64,000 nucleotides of DNA from a virus (IMGVR_UViG_3300030107_002502:1-64000); one strand, 5' to 3'. Positions 52,768 through 60,703 are shown, counted from the first letter of the stretch. Notes: generated by a model not told the origin, from the sequence alone. Made by a program: numbers and translations.

Positions 52768-53260
52768 TCTATTACTTAGTTATCCAGTCATAGATAAAAT
52801 CATAAAAGTTGCACCTTGGGGAGCAGAGATTAGCGAATTTGGAGAATTCCCTAGTGGTGCTATTGATGATGGAAAGTCGTGTTCTGAAAAATGTATTAGA
52901 AGAAATCTACTATACCAAATGAAAGAAATAGACATGGAAGCAACTCGTGAATACCATAAAAAGTATCCACCAAAAGTTGGTAATGAAGTTGTGGTATTTA
53001 ATACATCTGGTGGTTTACATCATAAACAACACAAAAGAATTTCTACAATAACAGATAGAGGTCGGTTAATTGTAGAGCATGGAATGGCGTATGCAGGTGT
53101 TTCTTTTTGGAAATCGGGGCAAAACTGTAAAGCACCAACTGGTCAAACTTGGCTTGTGCCTATTGAACTTTATGAAATAAAAATACTTAATCATGAATTT
53201 GGTTGTAAAAATTTCAAAATATATTTTCCCGAAACCTTAAAGGAGGAAGTAAATGAGTAA
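52760..53260 (+). CDS. hypothetical AT-rich protein, 166 aa
   Basis: SD AAGGAGG precedes the ATG; the stop overlaps the next gene. Sequence has KSCSEKCIRRNLLYQMKE and two further Cys (QNCKAP, FGCKNF) that may bind metal. No family recognised. Base composition is more AT-rich than its neighbours. Confidence 0.55.
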   Translation: MSSLLLSYPVIDKIIKVAPWGAEISEFGEFPSGAIDDGKSCSEKCIRRNLLYQMKEIDMEATREYHKKYPPKVGNEVVVFNTSGGLHHKQHKRISTITDRGRLIVEHGMAYAGVSFWKSGQNCKAPTGQTWLVPIELYEIKILNHEFGCKNFKIYFPETLKEEVNE

Positions 53261-53498
53261 CATTCGTTACCCAAAAGAATGGTGGGATTTCAAGGGGGTA
53301 ACACCCCCACCCACCGAAGACACGTATGTGGACCCATCCGAAGAAGAAGTGGTTCGCATAATAACACGTTTAATTTCAACTTACATGCCAGTAGAACAAA
53401 AGAACTACGAAGAGCATGGTAAACCCGAAGGTCATATGTATCTTGACCTTTTAGTACTAAAGAAAGGATTGGATAATCATGAGCGTACTAAAACATAA
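53253..53498 (+). CDS. hypothetical acidic protein, 81 aa
   Basis: SD AAGGAGG before ATG. Pro/Glu-rich middle (TPPPTEDTYVDPSEEEVVRI) and a helix (DLLVLKKGLDNHERT). It overlaps the next gene by 20 bases. Function unknown. Confidence 0.55.
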   Translation: MSNIRYPKEWWDFKGVTPPPTEDTYVDPSEEEVVRIITRLISTYMPVEQKNYEEHGKPEGHMYLDLLVLKKGLDNHERTKT

Positions 53499-54438
53499 AA
53501 TGGTGGCTTTCACCAAAGAAGAACTCGACTATAAAAAGGTTCACTTTGACGAAGGTACGAACGAAGAATATATTAGACAATGCAAAGCAAAGAGAAAACG
53601 CTTACTTGAATATGCTGAAGCACTAAGTAGTGAAATACGTGGTACCACGTTTGCAAATAAAGATGACAAGTCTTTGTATGTGTTCATGGAAGGCGAATAC
53701 ATGTGTATGGGTTGGATCGGATACGGAGATTTTTTAGCTACTGTAAACGCTGAAGAAAATTCATTCGTTGTGTACTCACGTCATATCCAAAATATGAAGT
53801 ATTCTGATTATAATAGTGAACAGCATTACATGGTGCAAAGTGTAAATATGGGCACTGCCATAAAGAACTGTAAGAAGTACTTACGTAACTACAGTACAGT
53901 AGAAATGGCTGACATCCAGTTGAGTGACGTAAAACACCATGCCACCAACAGAGTTGGAGAAATGGATAGGGATGCTAGAAATCAAATCTCTAGTGTTTTG
54001 GAGACAAGTACCTATAAACCCGAAACATCGGGGGTGTTCAACACTTTACGTCATGTACTCAAAAGTGGGCTTGAGTTTCCCGACAAGGAGTTCAAAGATA
54101 AACTTGTTCAGATGTATAACAAATATGACGAGTATCTGAGAAACAAAAGTGCTCCCGTTAACATGTTATACGTCAAGGTCTATGAACGTCTGGGGAAACG
54201 AACCTTTGATGTGGTTGATATAGGCAGGGTTGCTACTGGCAAGGAACAAGATGCGTCTTTGCATTACCGAACTTTGCGAGAAAAACCTCTTCAAAAATAT
54301 GATGACGATACTTTGCCCGAATACCTTATTGGCAAGATATCGGTATTATCTATGGTCGAACCCAATACTTATGTTGACGATGTTGGTTTTCGTAGTAAGA
54401 TAGAAAACACCTTTTATGTAGTGCGTGATGACAAGTAA
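53479..54438 (+). CDS. unknown early protein, 319 aa
   Basis: Helical N-terminus (YIRQCKAKRKRLLEYAEALS), a beta middle (SLYVFMEGEYMCMGWIGYGD, LATVNAEENSFVVYSRHIQN), then helices (FNTLRHVLKSGLEFPDKEFK). No motif I can name. Part of the same run of unknown genes as the AAA+/VWA module. Confidence 0.6.
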   Translation: MSVLKHKMVAFTKEELDYKKVHFDEGTNEEYIRQCKAKRKRLLEYAEALSSEIRGTTFANKDDKSLYVFMEGEYMCMGWIGYGDFLATVNAEENSFVVYSRHIQNMKYSDYNSEQHYMVQSVNMGTAIKNCKKYLRNYSTVEMADIQLSDVKHHATNRVGEMDRDARNQISSVLETSTYKPETSGVFNTLRHVLKSGLEFPDKEFKDKLVQMYNKYDEYLRNKSAPVNMLYVKVYERLGKRTFDVVDIGRVATGKEQDASLHYRTLREKPLQKYDDDTLPEYLIGKISVLSMVEPNTYVDDVGFRSKIENTFYVVRDDK

Positions 54439-54727
54439 CCACGTAATGGTAAGTGACGACAAGATACTTCGTGTCTGCGTACATAAAGATAGGAATATCA
54501 TCAGTATAATAAATTTAGATACTAATGCTCTTGACACGACAGATGAGGGTATCTATATTAATATAGAAGATGTACCCGATTGGATACAGAGGAGGTTAGC
54601 CGTTCTTATGATGGTGAACACTCACGGAGCCGATATAACCACCCCCGAGATTGAGGGGGTGGGAAGGCGAATATCAAACGGAGGTGCTGAAGCTGATTGC
54701 TTTTGGGTATACAAAGATAATCGTTAG
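54428..54727 (+). CDS. unknown early protein, 99 aa
   Basis: ATG 54428 overlaps the previous stop by 11 bases; another ATG at 54446 is possible. Mostly beta and short helices (HVMVSDDKILRVCVHKDRNI), ending with FWVYKDNR. The TAG stop lies within palindrome copy 9. Unknown family. Confidence 0.55.
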   Translation: MTSNHVMVSDDKILRVCVHKDRNIISIINLDTNALDTTDEGIYINIEDVPDWIQRRLAVLMMVNTHGADITTPEIEGVGRRISNGGAEADCFWVYKDNR

Positions 54728-54740
54728 TGATTCACTAACG
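54722..54740. repeat. palindrome copy 9, supplies stop codon
   Basis: CGTTAGTGATTCACTAACG, perfect; TAG at 54725-54727 ends the 99-aa gene. Confidence 0.9.
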
Positions 54741-54755
54741 GATTAATAAAAAGGG

Positions 54756-54781
54756 GGGAAGGTGCTAGTCATCTTCCCTTT
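54756..54781 (+). terminator. hairpin between palindromes 9 and 10
   Basis: GGGAAGGTG (54756-54764) pairs with CATCTTCCC (54770-54778) with one G-U pair, followed by TTTGATGCCAGTGTT, the same downstream block as at 46225-46242. Confidence 0.6.
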
Positions 54782-54793
54782 GATGCCAGTGTT
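54776..54793 (+). repeat. CCCTTTGATRCCAGTGTT element, copy 2
   Basis: CCCTTTGATGCCAGTGTT, one base different from the copy at 46225-46242, again directly behind a hairpin and before a palindrome. Confidence 0.7.
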
Positions 54794-54795
54794 TT

Positions 54796-54813
54796 GTTAG
54801 TGAATCACTAACG
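54796..54813. repeat. palindrome copy 10
   Basis: GTTAGTGAATCACTAACG, 16 bases before the next ATG, just upstream of GAGGAGG. Last clear copy in the window. Confidence 0.9.
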
Positions 54814-54829
54814 GATTGAGGAGGTAAAA

Positions 54830-55054
54830 ATGAGTGAAGGTAAGAATAAAGTATTTTATAGATATGCTTTTAAAGACTTAGTTTTAGAAAATCCAATGTA
54901 CGGAGCTGGATTAGAGTATGTCAAAGTAATTTGTACGGACGAGGGCGAAGAATTTAAAACAAAGGTGAGGTTTATCGGTTTCGAGGATGAGGATGGTAAA
55001 GCGTTAGACGTAGATGATATTATGGTGGTTGCCAAAAGTGGACAAAGAAAATGA
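54830..55054 (+). CDS. hypothetical protein, 74 aa
   Basis: ATG behind GAGGAGGTAAAA. Beta-rich (FYRYAFKDLVLENPMYG, LEYVKVICTDEGEEFKTK) with an end VVAKSGQRK. It overlaps the SleB-type gene by four bases. Unknown family. Confidence 0.6.
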   Translation: MSEGKNKVFYRYAFKDLVLENPMYGAGLEYVKVICTDEGEEFKTKVRFIGFEDEDGKALDVDDIMVVAKSGQRK

Positions 55055-55479
55055 TTGAGGCTCTAGTTTGCATGGCTACTGCCATATATTTTGAGGCTCG
55101 TGGTGAACCAACTGTTGGGCAGATAGCCGTAGGACAAGTTATCATGAGTCGTGTAGCTGACCACAGATACCCCGACAGTGTATGCGATGTAGTCAAAGAA
55201 GGATATTATTACTCTTGGAACCCCAGTATACCTATTCCCGATAAATGCCAGTTTTCATTTTGGTGTGACGGCAAACCCGAAGAAGTTACAGATAAAGAAG
55301 CTTATGCTTGGGCAGAAGAAATTTCTTGGGGGTTGCTTGAGGGAGATTTAAACATGATTGATCTAACCGATAGTGCAACGCACTACCATGCGTGGTGGGT
55401 TAGACCATCTTGGAGTAACAGATTTACACGTACTGTTAGGATAGACGAACATATTTTTTACCGTTGGGAGATGGATTAG
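55051..55479 (+). CDS. SleB-type cell wall hydrolase, 142 aa
   Basis: The TAIYFEARGEPTVGQIAVGQ block with likely catalytic Glu15, VIMSRVADHRYPDSVCDVVK and QFSFWCDGK are the hallmarks of the Hydrolase_2 family, which cuts peptidoglycan. There is no signal peptide. It is unusual here, inside the early replication region and far from the lysozyme. It could be a second endolysin or a structural lysin made early. Confidence 0.85.
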   Translation: MIEALVCMATAIYFEARGEPTVGQIAVGQVIMSRVADHRYPDSVCDVVKEGYYYSWNPSIPIPDKCQFSFWCDGKPEEVTDKEAYAWAEEISWGLLEGDLNMIDLTDSATHYHAWWVRPSWSNRFTRTVRIDEHIFYRWEMD

Positions 55480-55480
55480 C

Positions 55481-55813
55481 ATGAATGCAAAACATTATGA
55501 ATGGAACAACCACGAAGATACATATGAAGAAGCACTGAGACGTAGACTTATAAGCTTAGAAAAAGAAAACGATATTTTAAGATCAGATTTAAGAGAACTT
55601 ACAAAAGTATTTTATAAATTATTGGAGGGTAAAAACGTGACTAAATTTTCAGATGAGTTTGTACAGAAAGTTCAAAACTTTTACAAGGAAGGTAAGAAAC
55701 AAAAGAAGGCAAGCAACGATAAAGTATTTACGATTGAGGATGTAGTTGAGAAGTTCGGTATCTTACCTAATCAAGTAAAAAGAATTTTATATATTAGAAA
55801 GAATGGAAAATGA
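55481..55813 (+). CDS. coiled-coil protein with C-terminal HTH-like end, 110 aa
   Basis: N-terminal coiled coil (ALRRRLISLEKENDILRSDL) followed by a helical tail (FTIEDVVEKFGILPNQVKRI) that may be helix-turn-helix. A DNA-binding dimer is possible. It overlaps the nuclease by four bases. Confidence 0.5.
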   Translation: MNAKHYEWNNHEDTYEEALRRRLISLEKENDILRSDLRELTKVFYKLLEGKNVTKFSDEFVQKVQNFYKEGKKQKKASNDKVFTIEDVVEKFGILPNQVKRILYIRKNGK

Positions 55814-56148
55814 CACCCGAGGCAAAAGTTAAGAAGAAAGTGATAGCACAGTTAAAACTTATGGGTGCATATTATTTTTATCCAGTAACGGGGGGTTACG
55901 GACGAAGTGGAGTTCCTGACATAGTTGGATGTTTTGGTGGTAACTTCTTTGGGATTGAATGTAAAGCAGGAAGCAATAAGCCCACCCCTTTACAGCAAAA
56001 AAATTTAGATGATATAGTAAAACAAGGTGGGATAGCTTTGGTTATTAATGAAGAGAATGTAGGTAGCGTTAGCAAATTATTAAGTACAGTAGCCCAACGG
56101 GGAACAGATGGAGAAACAAAAAAAGATGGTCTTTTTATACGATTTTAG
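55810..56148 (+). CDS. VRR-NUC nuclease, 112 aa
   Basis: PD-(D/E)XK nuclease of the VRR-NUC family: GRSGVPDIVGCFGGNFFGIE then CKAGSNKPTPLQQKN give the Asp, Glu and Lys of the active site. Short phage forms act as structure-specific endonucleases (junction or flap cutting) in replication and packaging. Followed by a terminator. Confidence 0.85.
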   Translation: MTPEAKVKKKVIAQLKLMGAYYFYPVTGGYGRSGVPDIVGCFGGNFFGIECKAGSNKPTPLQQKNLDDIVKQGGIALVINEENVGSVSKLLSTVAQRGTDGETKKDGLFIRF

Positions 56149-56188
56149 GGGGTACAATCATCCACGGGGATATCGTTTCACCCCTCTG

Positions 56189-56214
56189 ACGGGCTTTAAA
56201 ACAAGCCGTTTTTT
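56189..56214 (+). terminator. rho-independent terminator
   Basis: ACGGGCTT (56189-56196) and AAGCCGT (56203-56209) form a stem with one bulged G, followed by T6. Ends the transcript after the VRR-NUC gene. Confidence 0.8.
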
Positions 56215-56229
56215 GAAGGAATGTTTAAA

Positions 56230-56484
56230 ATGAGCCGTTGGATATATGATGTACCTAATTTTATTCCTTGGGATTTCCCTACCCCCGAAGATGAACATGA
56301 CGAGACTTTGGATTATTTAGAAAAGAGAATGAACTCTAAAGCATACAATAAAAATTTTATATTTGATATCATGGGGGTTTCAGATAACAGAACACAAGCC
56401 GAGAAGTTGGATGCCGAAGTAAGAAAGAGTAGGCGTGAAGGAGGAAAGAAAACAGTTAGGTCAATAAAATATGGAATTAGATAG
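56230..56484 (+). CDS. hypothetical protein, 84 aa
   Basis: ATG at 56230 chosen because GAAGGA lies upstream; a nearer upstream ATG at 56221 overlaps that site. Acidic N-terminus (PWDFPTPEDEHDETLDYLEK) and basic C-terminus (RKSRREGGKKTVRSIKYGI). Unknown. Confidence 0.5.
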   Translation: MSRWIYDVPNFIPWDFPTPEDEHDETLDYLEKRMNSKAYNKNFIFDIMGVSDNRTQAEKLDAEVRKSRREGGKKTVRSIKYGIR

Positions 56485-56732
56485 AATACAGAGTGTTTTT
56501 TTAATGTGGTTTTTTGTAGTTTTGTTTGTTCCACATTTTAAATCTTTTCATACTCTGTGGGGTAAGCAGTGAGAGCCCTTGGTTTGTACTCATGGTTACC
56601 ATTAATCCACTGCAGTAGTGGCATACGCCTCCTTTCAAAATGTATGTGACTCTACCTATAGAAGTATAGTAAAATACTAATCCCCCCGAGAGTCCGTCTT
56701 GGGGGGTACCTAGAAATTAACGGGAGAATTAA
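56485..56732. other. 248-base intergenic region
   Basis: No gene seen. It holds a T-rich stretch after the stop, an AGTAT/ATACT mini-dyad near 56663-56678, and a CCCCCCGAG/CTTGGGGGG hairpin (56682-56706) directly before the next gene. A weak TTCAAA-17-TATAGA promoter match ends at 56662. Confidence 0.6.
56682..56706 (+). terminator. GC-rich hairpin upstream of 87-aa gene
   Basis: CCCCCCGAG pairs with CTTGGGGGG around an AGTCCGT loop (nine pairs, one G-U). No U-run follows, so it may be an attenuator or RNA stabiliser rather than a true terminator. Confidence 0.5.
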
Positions 56733-56996
56733 ATGACAGTAATTGATATATCGCAGGAAAACGTGTTTCCACTTATGAAGGTGGCAAGAGCATTATCAAA
56801 AGCAGATAATTTAAACACACAAAAAATTTTAAAAGAGATGACAGAAAAAGATACCCTTCATTTTGTTGAGGTCTTTAATAAGTATTTTGGGGATTTATGC
56901 AAAATGGAATGGGATACTCAAGATAACCCTAAAGGGTTTAAATTAAATATAGTAGCAGATCGCATAGATGAATTTAATGCAAAAATAGGAGCATAG
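56733..56996 (+). CDS. hypothetical protein, 87 aa
   Basis: GGGAGAATTAA precedes the ATG. Helical protein (FPLMKVARALSKADNLNTQK, LHFVEVFNKYFGDLCKM). No family recognised. Confidence 0.6.
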   Translation: MTVIDISQENVFPLMKVARALSKADNLNTQKILKEMTEKDTLHFVEVFNKYFGDLCKMEWDTQDNPKGFKLNIVADRIDEFNAKIGA

Positions 56997-56999
56997 CAG

Positions 57000-57437
57000 A
57001 TGGCAAAAGACAAACAAAAAATATGGAAATACTTGTTAGAGAACAGATTAGCCACAGCCGAAGAAGTATCAAAGAAAACAAAGGTAGACTTAAAGGTCGT
57101 TCGCAGGGCCATGAATTCTATAGGCACACCTAAACATGTTATAGAGAAAGAGGTTAAAGAGAACCGTTTAGCACTGTTGCAAGAAGCCATTAACCTTACG
57201 GGTGGGGATAGAGCGAAGGACTATGGCAATGCAGTAGATAACCATCGGCATATAGCAAAAATTTTTAACGCTATAACGGGTCATGAATTGACGGCACGGG
57301 ATATAGCACTATTGCATACTTGCACTAAACTTTCGAGAGGACAGACAAGCCCTACAAAGCGAGACCATTACGTAGATAGAATGGCGTATGCAGGTATTGA
57401 ATATGAATGTGTTATGTCGGAGGAAGAAAATGAGTAA
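57000..57437 (+). CDS. HTH plus DUF6378/MazG-like protein, 145 aa
   Basis: An N-terminal winged-helix-like segment (KYLLENRLATAEEVSKKTKV, DLKVVRRAMNSIG) joined to a C-terminal domain with GGDRAKDYGNAVDNHRHIAK and SPTKRDHYVDRMAYAGIEYE, the signature of DUF6378, a MazG-like all-alpha domain of phages. The likely role is nucleotide metabolism or regulation; fusion with HTH is unusual in my memory. Confidence 0.65.
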   Translation: MAKDKQKIWKYLLENRLATAEEVSKKTKVDLKVVRRAMNSIGTPKHVIEKEVKENRLALLQEAINLTGGDRAKDYGNAVDNHRHIAKIFNAITGHELTARDIALLHTCTKLSRGQTSPTKRDHYVDRMAYAGIEYECVMSEEENE

Positions 57438-57957
57438 AAGAATATCAGCATCAAAATTAACTGGCTCAAGTAAAGCACACGAGACAAGATGGTATATAAA
57501 AGGTAAAAGAGATAGATTTGAAGAACATAAAAAAGTGATAGATGATTTTCAAATTAATTGTTCTGAAAATCATGAAACTTATAAAGCACCAAATGGTTAC
57601 GTCAGTACCTTTAGAAAAACTAGAGTATCAGCCTACGATAAGAAAAAAGAAGTATGGATAAGAACTGTAGATACTAGAGGTAGAGAAATAAATTATTTCT
57701 ATCCAGTTAGAGGAAGAACATATTTTATAGCAGTTGATTTCTTTAACTACGATTACTTTAACACTGGCAAAGATTACAAACTACATAGAGGTAGAAATTG
57801 TAGTTCATGTTTGAAAGAAGAATATGACAAACTTAAAAAAGGATATTGGCTTTTGTTAGATAAAAAAGAATTATACTTTTTTGATACAAGATTTCAATAT
57901 TTGCTTTGGGTAAAAAGCCCAAGACCTAAAAAACCAAAGAGGAAAGGAGGTAGATGA
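57430..57957 (+). CDS. hypothetical protein, 175 aa, all-AGA arginine use
   Basis: The ATG at 57430 follows GGAGGAAG. Strongly basic and Tyr-rich (TRGREINYFYPVRGRTYFIA, YDYFNTGKDYKLHRGRNCSS). One CxxC (NCSSCLKEE) may bind zinc. Arginines are coded by AGA almost throughout, with one AGG and no CGN codon, unlike the neighbours which mix codons; this hints at recent acquisition. Unknown family. Confidence 0.55.
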   Translation: MSKRISASKLTGSSKAHETRWYIKGKRDRFEEHKKVIDDFQINCSENHETYKAPNGYVSTFRKTRVSAYDKKKEVWIRTVDTRGREINYFYPVRGRTYFIAVDFFNYDYFNTGKDYKLHRGRNCSSCLKEEYDKLKKGYWLLLDKKELYFFDTRFQYLLWVKSPRPKKPKRKGGR

Positions 57958-57960
57958 GTA

Positions 57961-59784
57961 ATGGACTTAATAACGCTTGACTTTGAAACTTATTATAGCA
58001 AAGATTATTCATTAAAGAAACTAACCATAGAGGAATATGTCCGAGACCCACGCTTTGAAGTCATAGGCATTGGCGTAAAAGTAAATAACGGGGAAACCGA
58101 ATGGGCAAGTGGAACTCATGACCAAATTAAAAATTACCTCAAAAGGTTTGACTTTGGAACTTCTATGGTACTTGCTCACAATACTATGTTTGATGGTGCC
58201 ATTCTTAATTGGAAGTTCGGGATTGTACCCAAAGTTTTTACCGATACTTTATGCCTTGCCCGTGCTTTATTTGGTGTGGAAACTAGCCAAAGTCTTAGTG
58301 CACTTGCCGAGAAATATAGAATCGGAAAAAAGGGAACGGAGATATTCAATACGCTTGATAAAAGAAGGGAAGAATTTTCAGAGGAAGAACTGAGCCGTTT
58401 CGGTGACTATTGCGTAAATGATGTAGATTTAACCTACGAACTATTTAAATTGATGGGTCGTGGTTTTCCAAGAAAAGAATTTAAACTTATAGATTTAACT
58501 TTGCGTATGTTTATAACTCCAGTACTTGATTTAGATACTGGGTTGCTTGAACAGCACATTACAGAAACACGTGAACACAAAGAACAACTGCTTGAAAAAG
58601 CAGGGGTTGATAAAGATGACTTGATGAGCAACCCCAAGTTTGCAGAGGTGCTTAAATCGTTTGGCGTGAAGCCCCCCATGAAGATAAGTCCGACAACTGG
58701 GGAAGAAACATTTGCCTTTGCTAAATCAGACGAAGAATTTAATGCTTTATTAGAACATGAAGATGAAAGGGTTAAAGCCTTAGTGTCAGCACGTTTGGGT
58801 ACCAAAAGTACCCTTGAGGAAACACGTACTAAGAGGTTTATAGATATATCTAAACGTGGGCTGCTACCGGTCCCAGTTAGATACTACGCAGCCCATACTG
58901 GGCGTTGGGGTGGTGACGACAAGATAAACCTACAAAATTTACCTAGCCGTGGAACACATGGTAAGAAGTTAAAGCGTAGTATCATAGCCCCCCTGAAGCA
59001 TTCGCTCGTTGAAGCAGACTCCTCACAGATTGAGGCTAGGGTGTTGGCATGGTTTGCACAGCAGAATGATTTAACAGAAGCATTTACCAAGGGCGAAGAT
59101 GTATACAAGAAGATGGCATCTCGTATCTATGATGTACCCGAAGAAGATATTACAAAGGAACAGAGATTTGTTGGTAAGACAACCATACTGGGTGCAGGCT
59201 ATGGTATGGGGGCGTTGAAGTTTCAAGCACAGCTTAAGACGTTTGATTTTGATATAAGTATAGAGGAAGCTAGGCGTGTCATTGGCATTTATCGTGATGC
59301 CAACTGGAAGATTAGCCAGTTATGGAGAAACGCACAACATATGCTAAAGAACATGGTCAATGGCGAAGGGTTCAATTTTTCTAAAAGCACAATAGAAGTA
59401 CTACCTCAATACTACTCACTAAGACTGCCATCGGGTTTGCAGATGAAGTATGAAGATTTAAAGGCTGACCAAACAGATGGGGGCACGGAGTTCCACTACC
59501 AAACTAGGCGAGGTCGCACAAAGATATATGGTGGTAAGGTTGTGGAGAACATATGCCAAGCCCTCGCCCGTTGCATAATTGGCGAACAGATGTTAGAAAT
59601 TAGTAAGAAATATCGTGTAGTCCTTACAGTGCATGACTCGATAGTATGTTGTGTACAAGATGAAGAAGTAAAAGATGCACAGAAATATATAGAGGAATGT
59701 ATGCGTTGGATACCCGATTGGGCTGAAGGACTACCGATTGACTGCGAATCGGGAATTGGTAAAAACTATGGAGACTGTGAGTGA
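57961..59784 (+). CDS. DNA polymerase, family A, with 3'-5' exonuclease, 607 aa
   Basis: Replicative polymerase. Exonuclease motifs: D7-x-E9 (LDFET), HNTMFD at 73-78, and Y150xxxD154. Polymerase motif A EADSSQIEAR with Asp353; motif B RFVGKTTILGAGYG with R402, K406, Leu410 and Y414; motif C VHDS with Asp559 and Ser560. Leu410 equals E. coli position 762 (Phe there), the site used to type marine PolA. Ser replaces the usual Glu after the motif C Asp. SD AAAGGAGG lies 14 bases before the ATG. No 5' nuclease domain. Confidence 0.92.
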   Translation: MDLITLDFETYYSKDYSLKKLTIEEYVRDPRFEVIGIGVKVNNGETEWASGTHDQIKNYLKRFDFGTSMVLAHNTMFDGAILNWKFGIVPKVFTDTLCLARALFGVETSQSLSALAEKYRIGKKGTEIFNTLDKRREEFSEEELSRFGDYCVNDVDLTYELFKLMGRGFPRKEFKLIDLTLRMFITPVLDLDTGLLEQHITETREHKEQLLEKAGVDKDDLMSNPKFAEVLKSFGVKPPMKISPTTGEETFAFAKSDEEFNALLEHEDERVKALVSARLGTKSTLEETRTKRFIDISKRGLLPVPVRYYAAHTGRWGGDDKINLQNLPSRGTHGKKLKRSIIAPLKHSLVEADSSQIEARVLAWFAQQNDLTEAFTKGEDVYKKMASRIYDVPEEDITKEQRFVGKTTILGAGYGMGALKFQAQLKTFDFDISIEEARRVIGIYRDANWKISQLWRNAQHMLKNMVNGEGFNFSKSTIEVLPQYYSLRLPSGLQMKYEDLKADQTDGGTEFHYQTRRGRTKIYGGKVVENICQALARCIIGEQMLEISKKYRVVLTVHDSIVCCVQDEEVKDAQKYIEECMRWIPDWAEGLPIDCESGIGKNYGDCE

Positions 59785-60446
59785 GTATTACTCCTTGGTC
59801 ATTCAGTAGGATAAAAGCATTTGAGCAATGCCCGAAACAATTTTACCATATTAAGATAGCTAAAGATTATGTGGAAGAAGAAACTCATGCCATGCGTTAT
59901 GGTACTGAGGCTCATCTAGTAGCTGAAGAATATATTGGTAGCAATAAGCCCGTGCCTAACAAATTTAAATTCATGAAACCAGTGCTTGACTCACTTAAAG
60001 CTAAAAAAGGAGAAAAGCATTGTGAAATGAAGTTAGGACTCGACAGGGGACTGAAGCCGTGTAGCTTTACATCAGAACATGTTTGGTGGCGTGGTATTGT
60101 TGACCTCGTAATCATCAAAGATAAGAAGGCGTGGATTGTAGATTATAAGACAAGTAAATCTGCATTATATGCTGATAAAGGGCAATTAGAACTTATGGCA
60201 CTTGCAACATTCAGATATTTTCCGAAGGTGGAAAAGATAAACGCAGGGTTATTATTTGTTGTATCTAATAATTTTATTGCAGAAACTTATACTAGTGATA
60301 TGATTGTTCCATTATGGAAAAAATGGATAGGTAATTTTAAACGCATGAAAACAGCTTATGACAAAGACATATGGAACGCCCGTCCCAGTGGTTTATGTAA
60401 ACGTCATTGTGTTGTTATAGAGTGCATACATAATGGGAGTAATTAA
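59781..60446 (+). CDS. RecB/Cas4-like PD-(D/E)XK exonuclease, 221 aa
   Basis: GTG start overlapping the polymerase stop. N-terminal PWSFSRIKAFEQCPKQFYHI, MRYGTEAHLVAEEYI, then WWRGIVDLVIIKDKKAWIVD and YKTSK give the Asp, Asp and Lys of the PDDEXK nuclease; C-terminal Cys (GLCKRHC, VIECIHN) may join the first (QCPKQ) in an Fe-S cluster as in Cas4/AddB. Likely degrades host DNA ends or acts in recombination. Confidence 0.85.
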   Translation: MSITPWSFSRIKAFEQCPKQFYHIKIAKDYVEEETHAMRYGTEAHLVAEEYIGSNKPVPNKFKFMKPVLDSLKAKKGEKHCEMKLGLDRGLKPCSFTSEHVWWRGIVDLVIIKDKKAWIVDYKTSKSALYADKGQLELMALATFRYFPKVEKINAGLLFVVSNNFIAETYTSDMIVPLWKKWIGNFKRMKTAYDKDIWNARPSGLCKRHCVVIECIHNGSN

Positions 60447-60703
60447 TGGCGTACACTAAATCCCCAAGACCTTATAAAAAAGAATACAAGAAGCAAAAAG
60501 CCCGAGGTGAGCATCCTGCTAGAATGGAACGTCAACGTGCAAGAAGAGCCTTAGATAAAAAAGGTGTTAACAGAAAAGGTAAAGATGTTAGCCACAAGAA
60601 GATGTTGAGTAAAGGTGGCAGTAATAAAGACGGATACAAATTAGAAAGCCCATCTAAAAATAGAAGTAGAAACGGGCAAAAGAAGAAAAAGACAAAAAAA
60701 TAA
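60446..60703 (+). CDS. very basic conserved phage protein, 85 aa
   Basis: ATG overlaps the previous TAA. Contains KKQKARGEHPARMERQRARR and DVSHKKMLSKGGSNKDGYKL, a pattern common in phage genomes. Lys/Arg clusters at both ends. HNH-like remnants or a DNA-binding role are possible; not proven. Confidence 0.65.
   Translation: MAYTKSPRPYKKEYKKQKARGEHPARMERQRARRALDKKGVNRKGKDVSHKKMLSKGGSNKDGYKLESPSKNRSRNGQKKKKTKK

Noticed and set aside
46307-54813. CRISPR array
   Set aside because: Repeats are short palindromes, spaced irregularly from tens to thousands of bases and mixed with genes; no spacers or cas genes.
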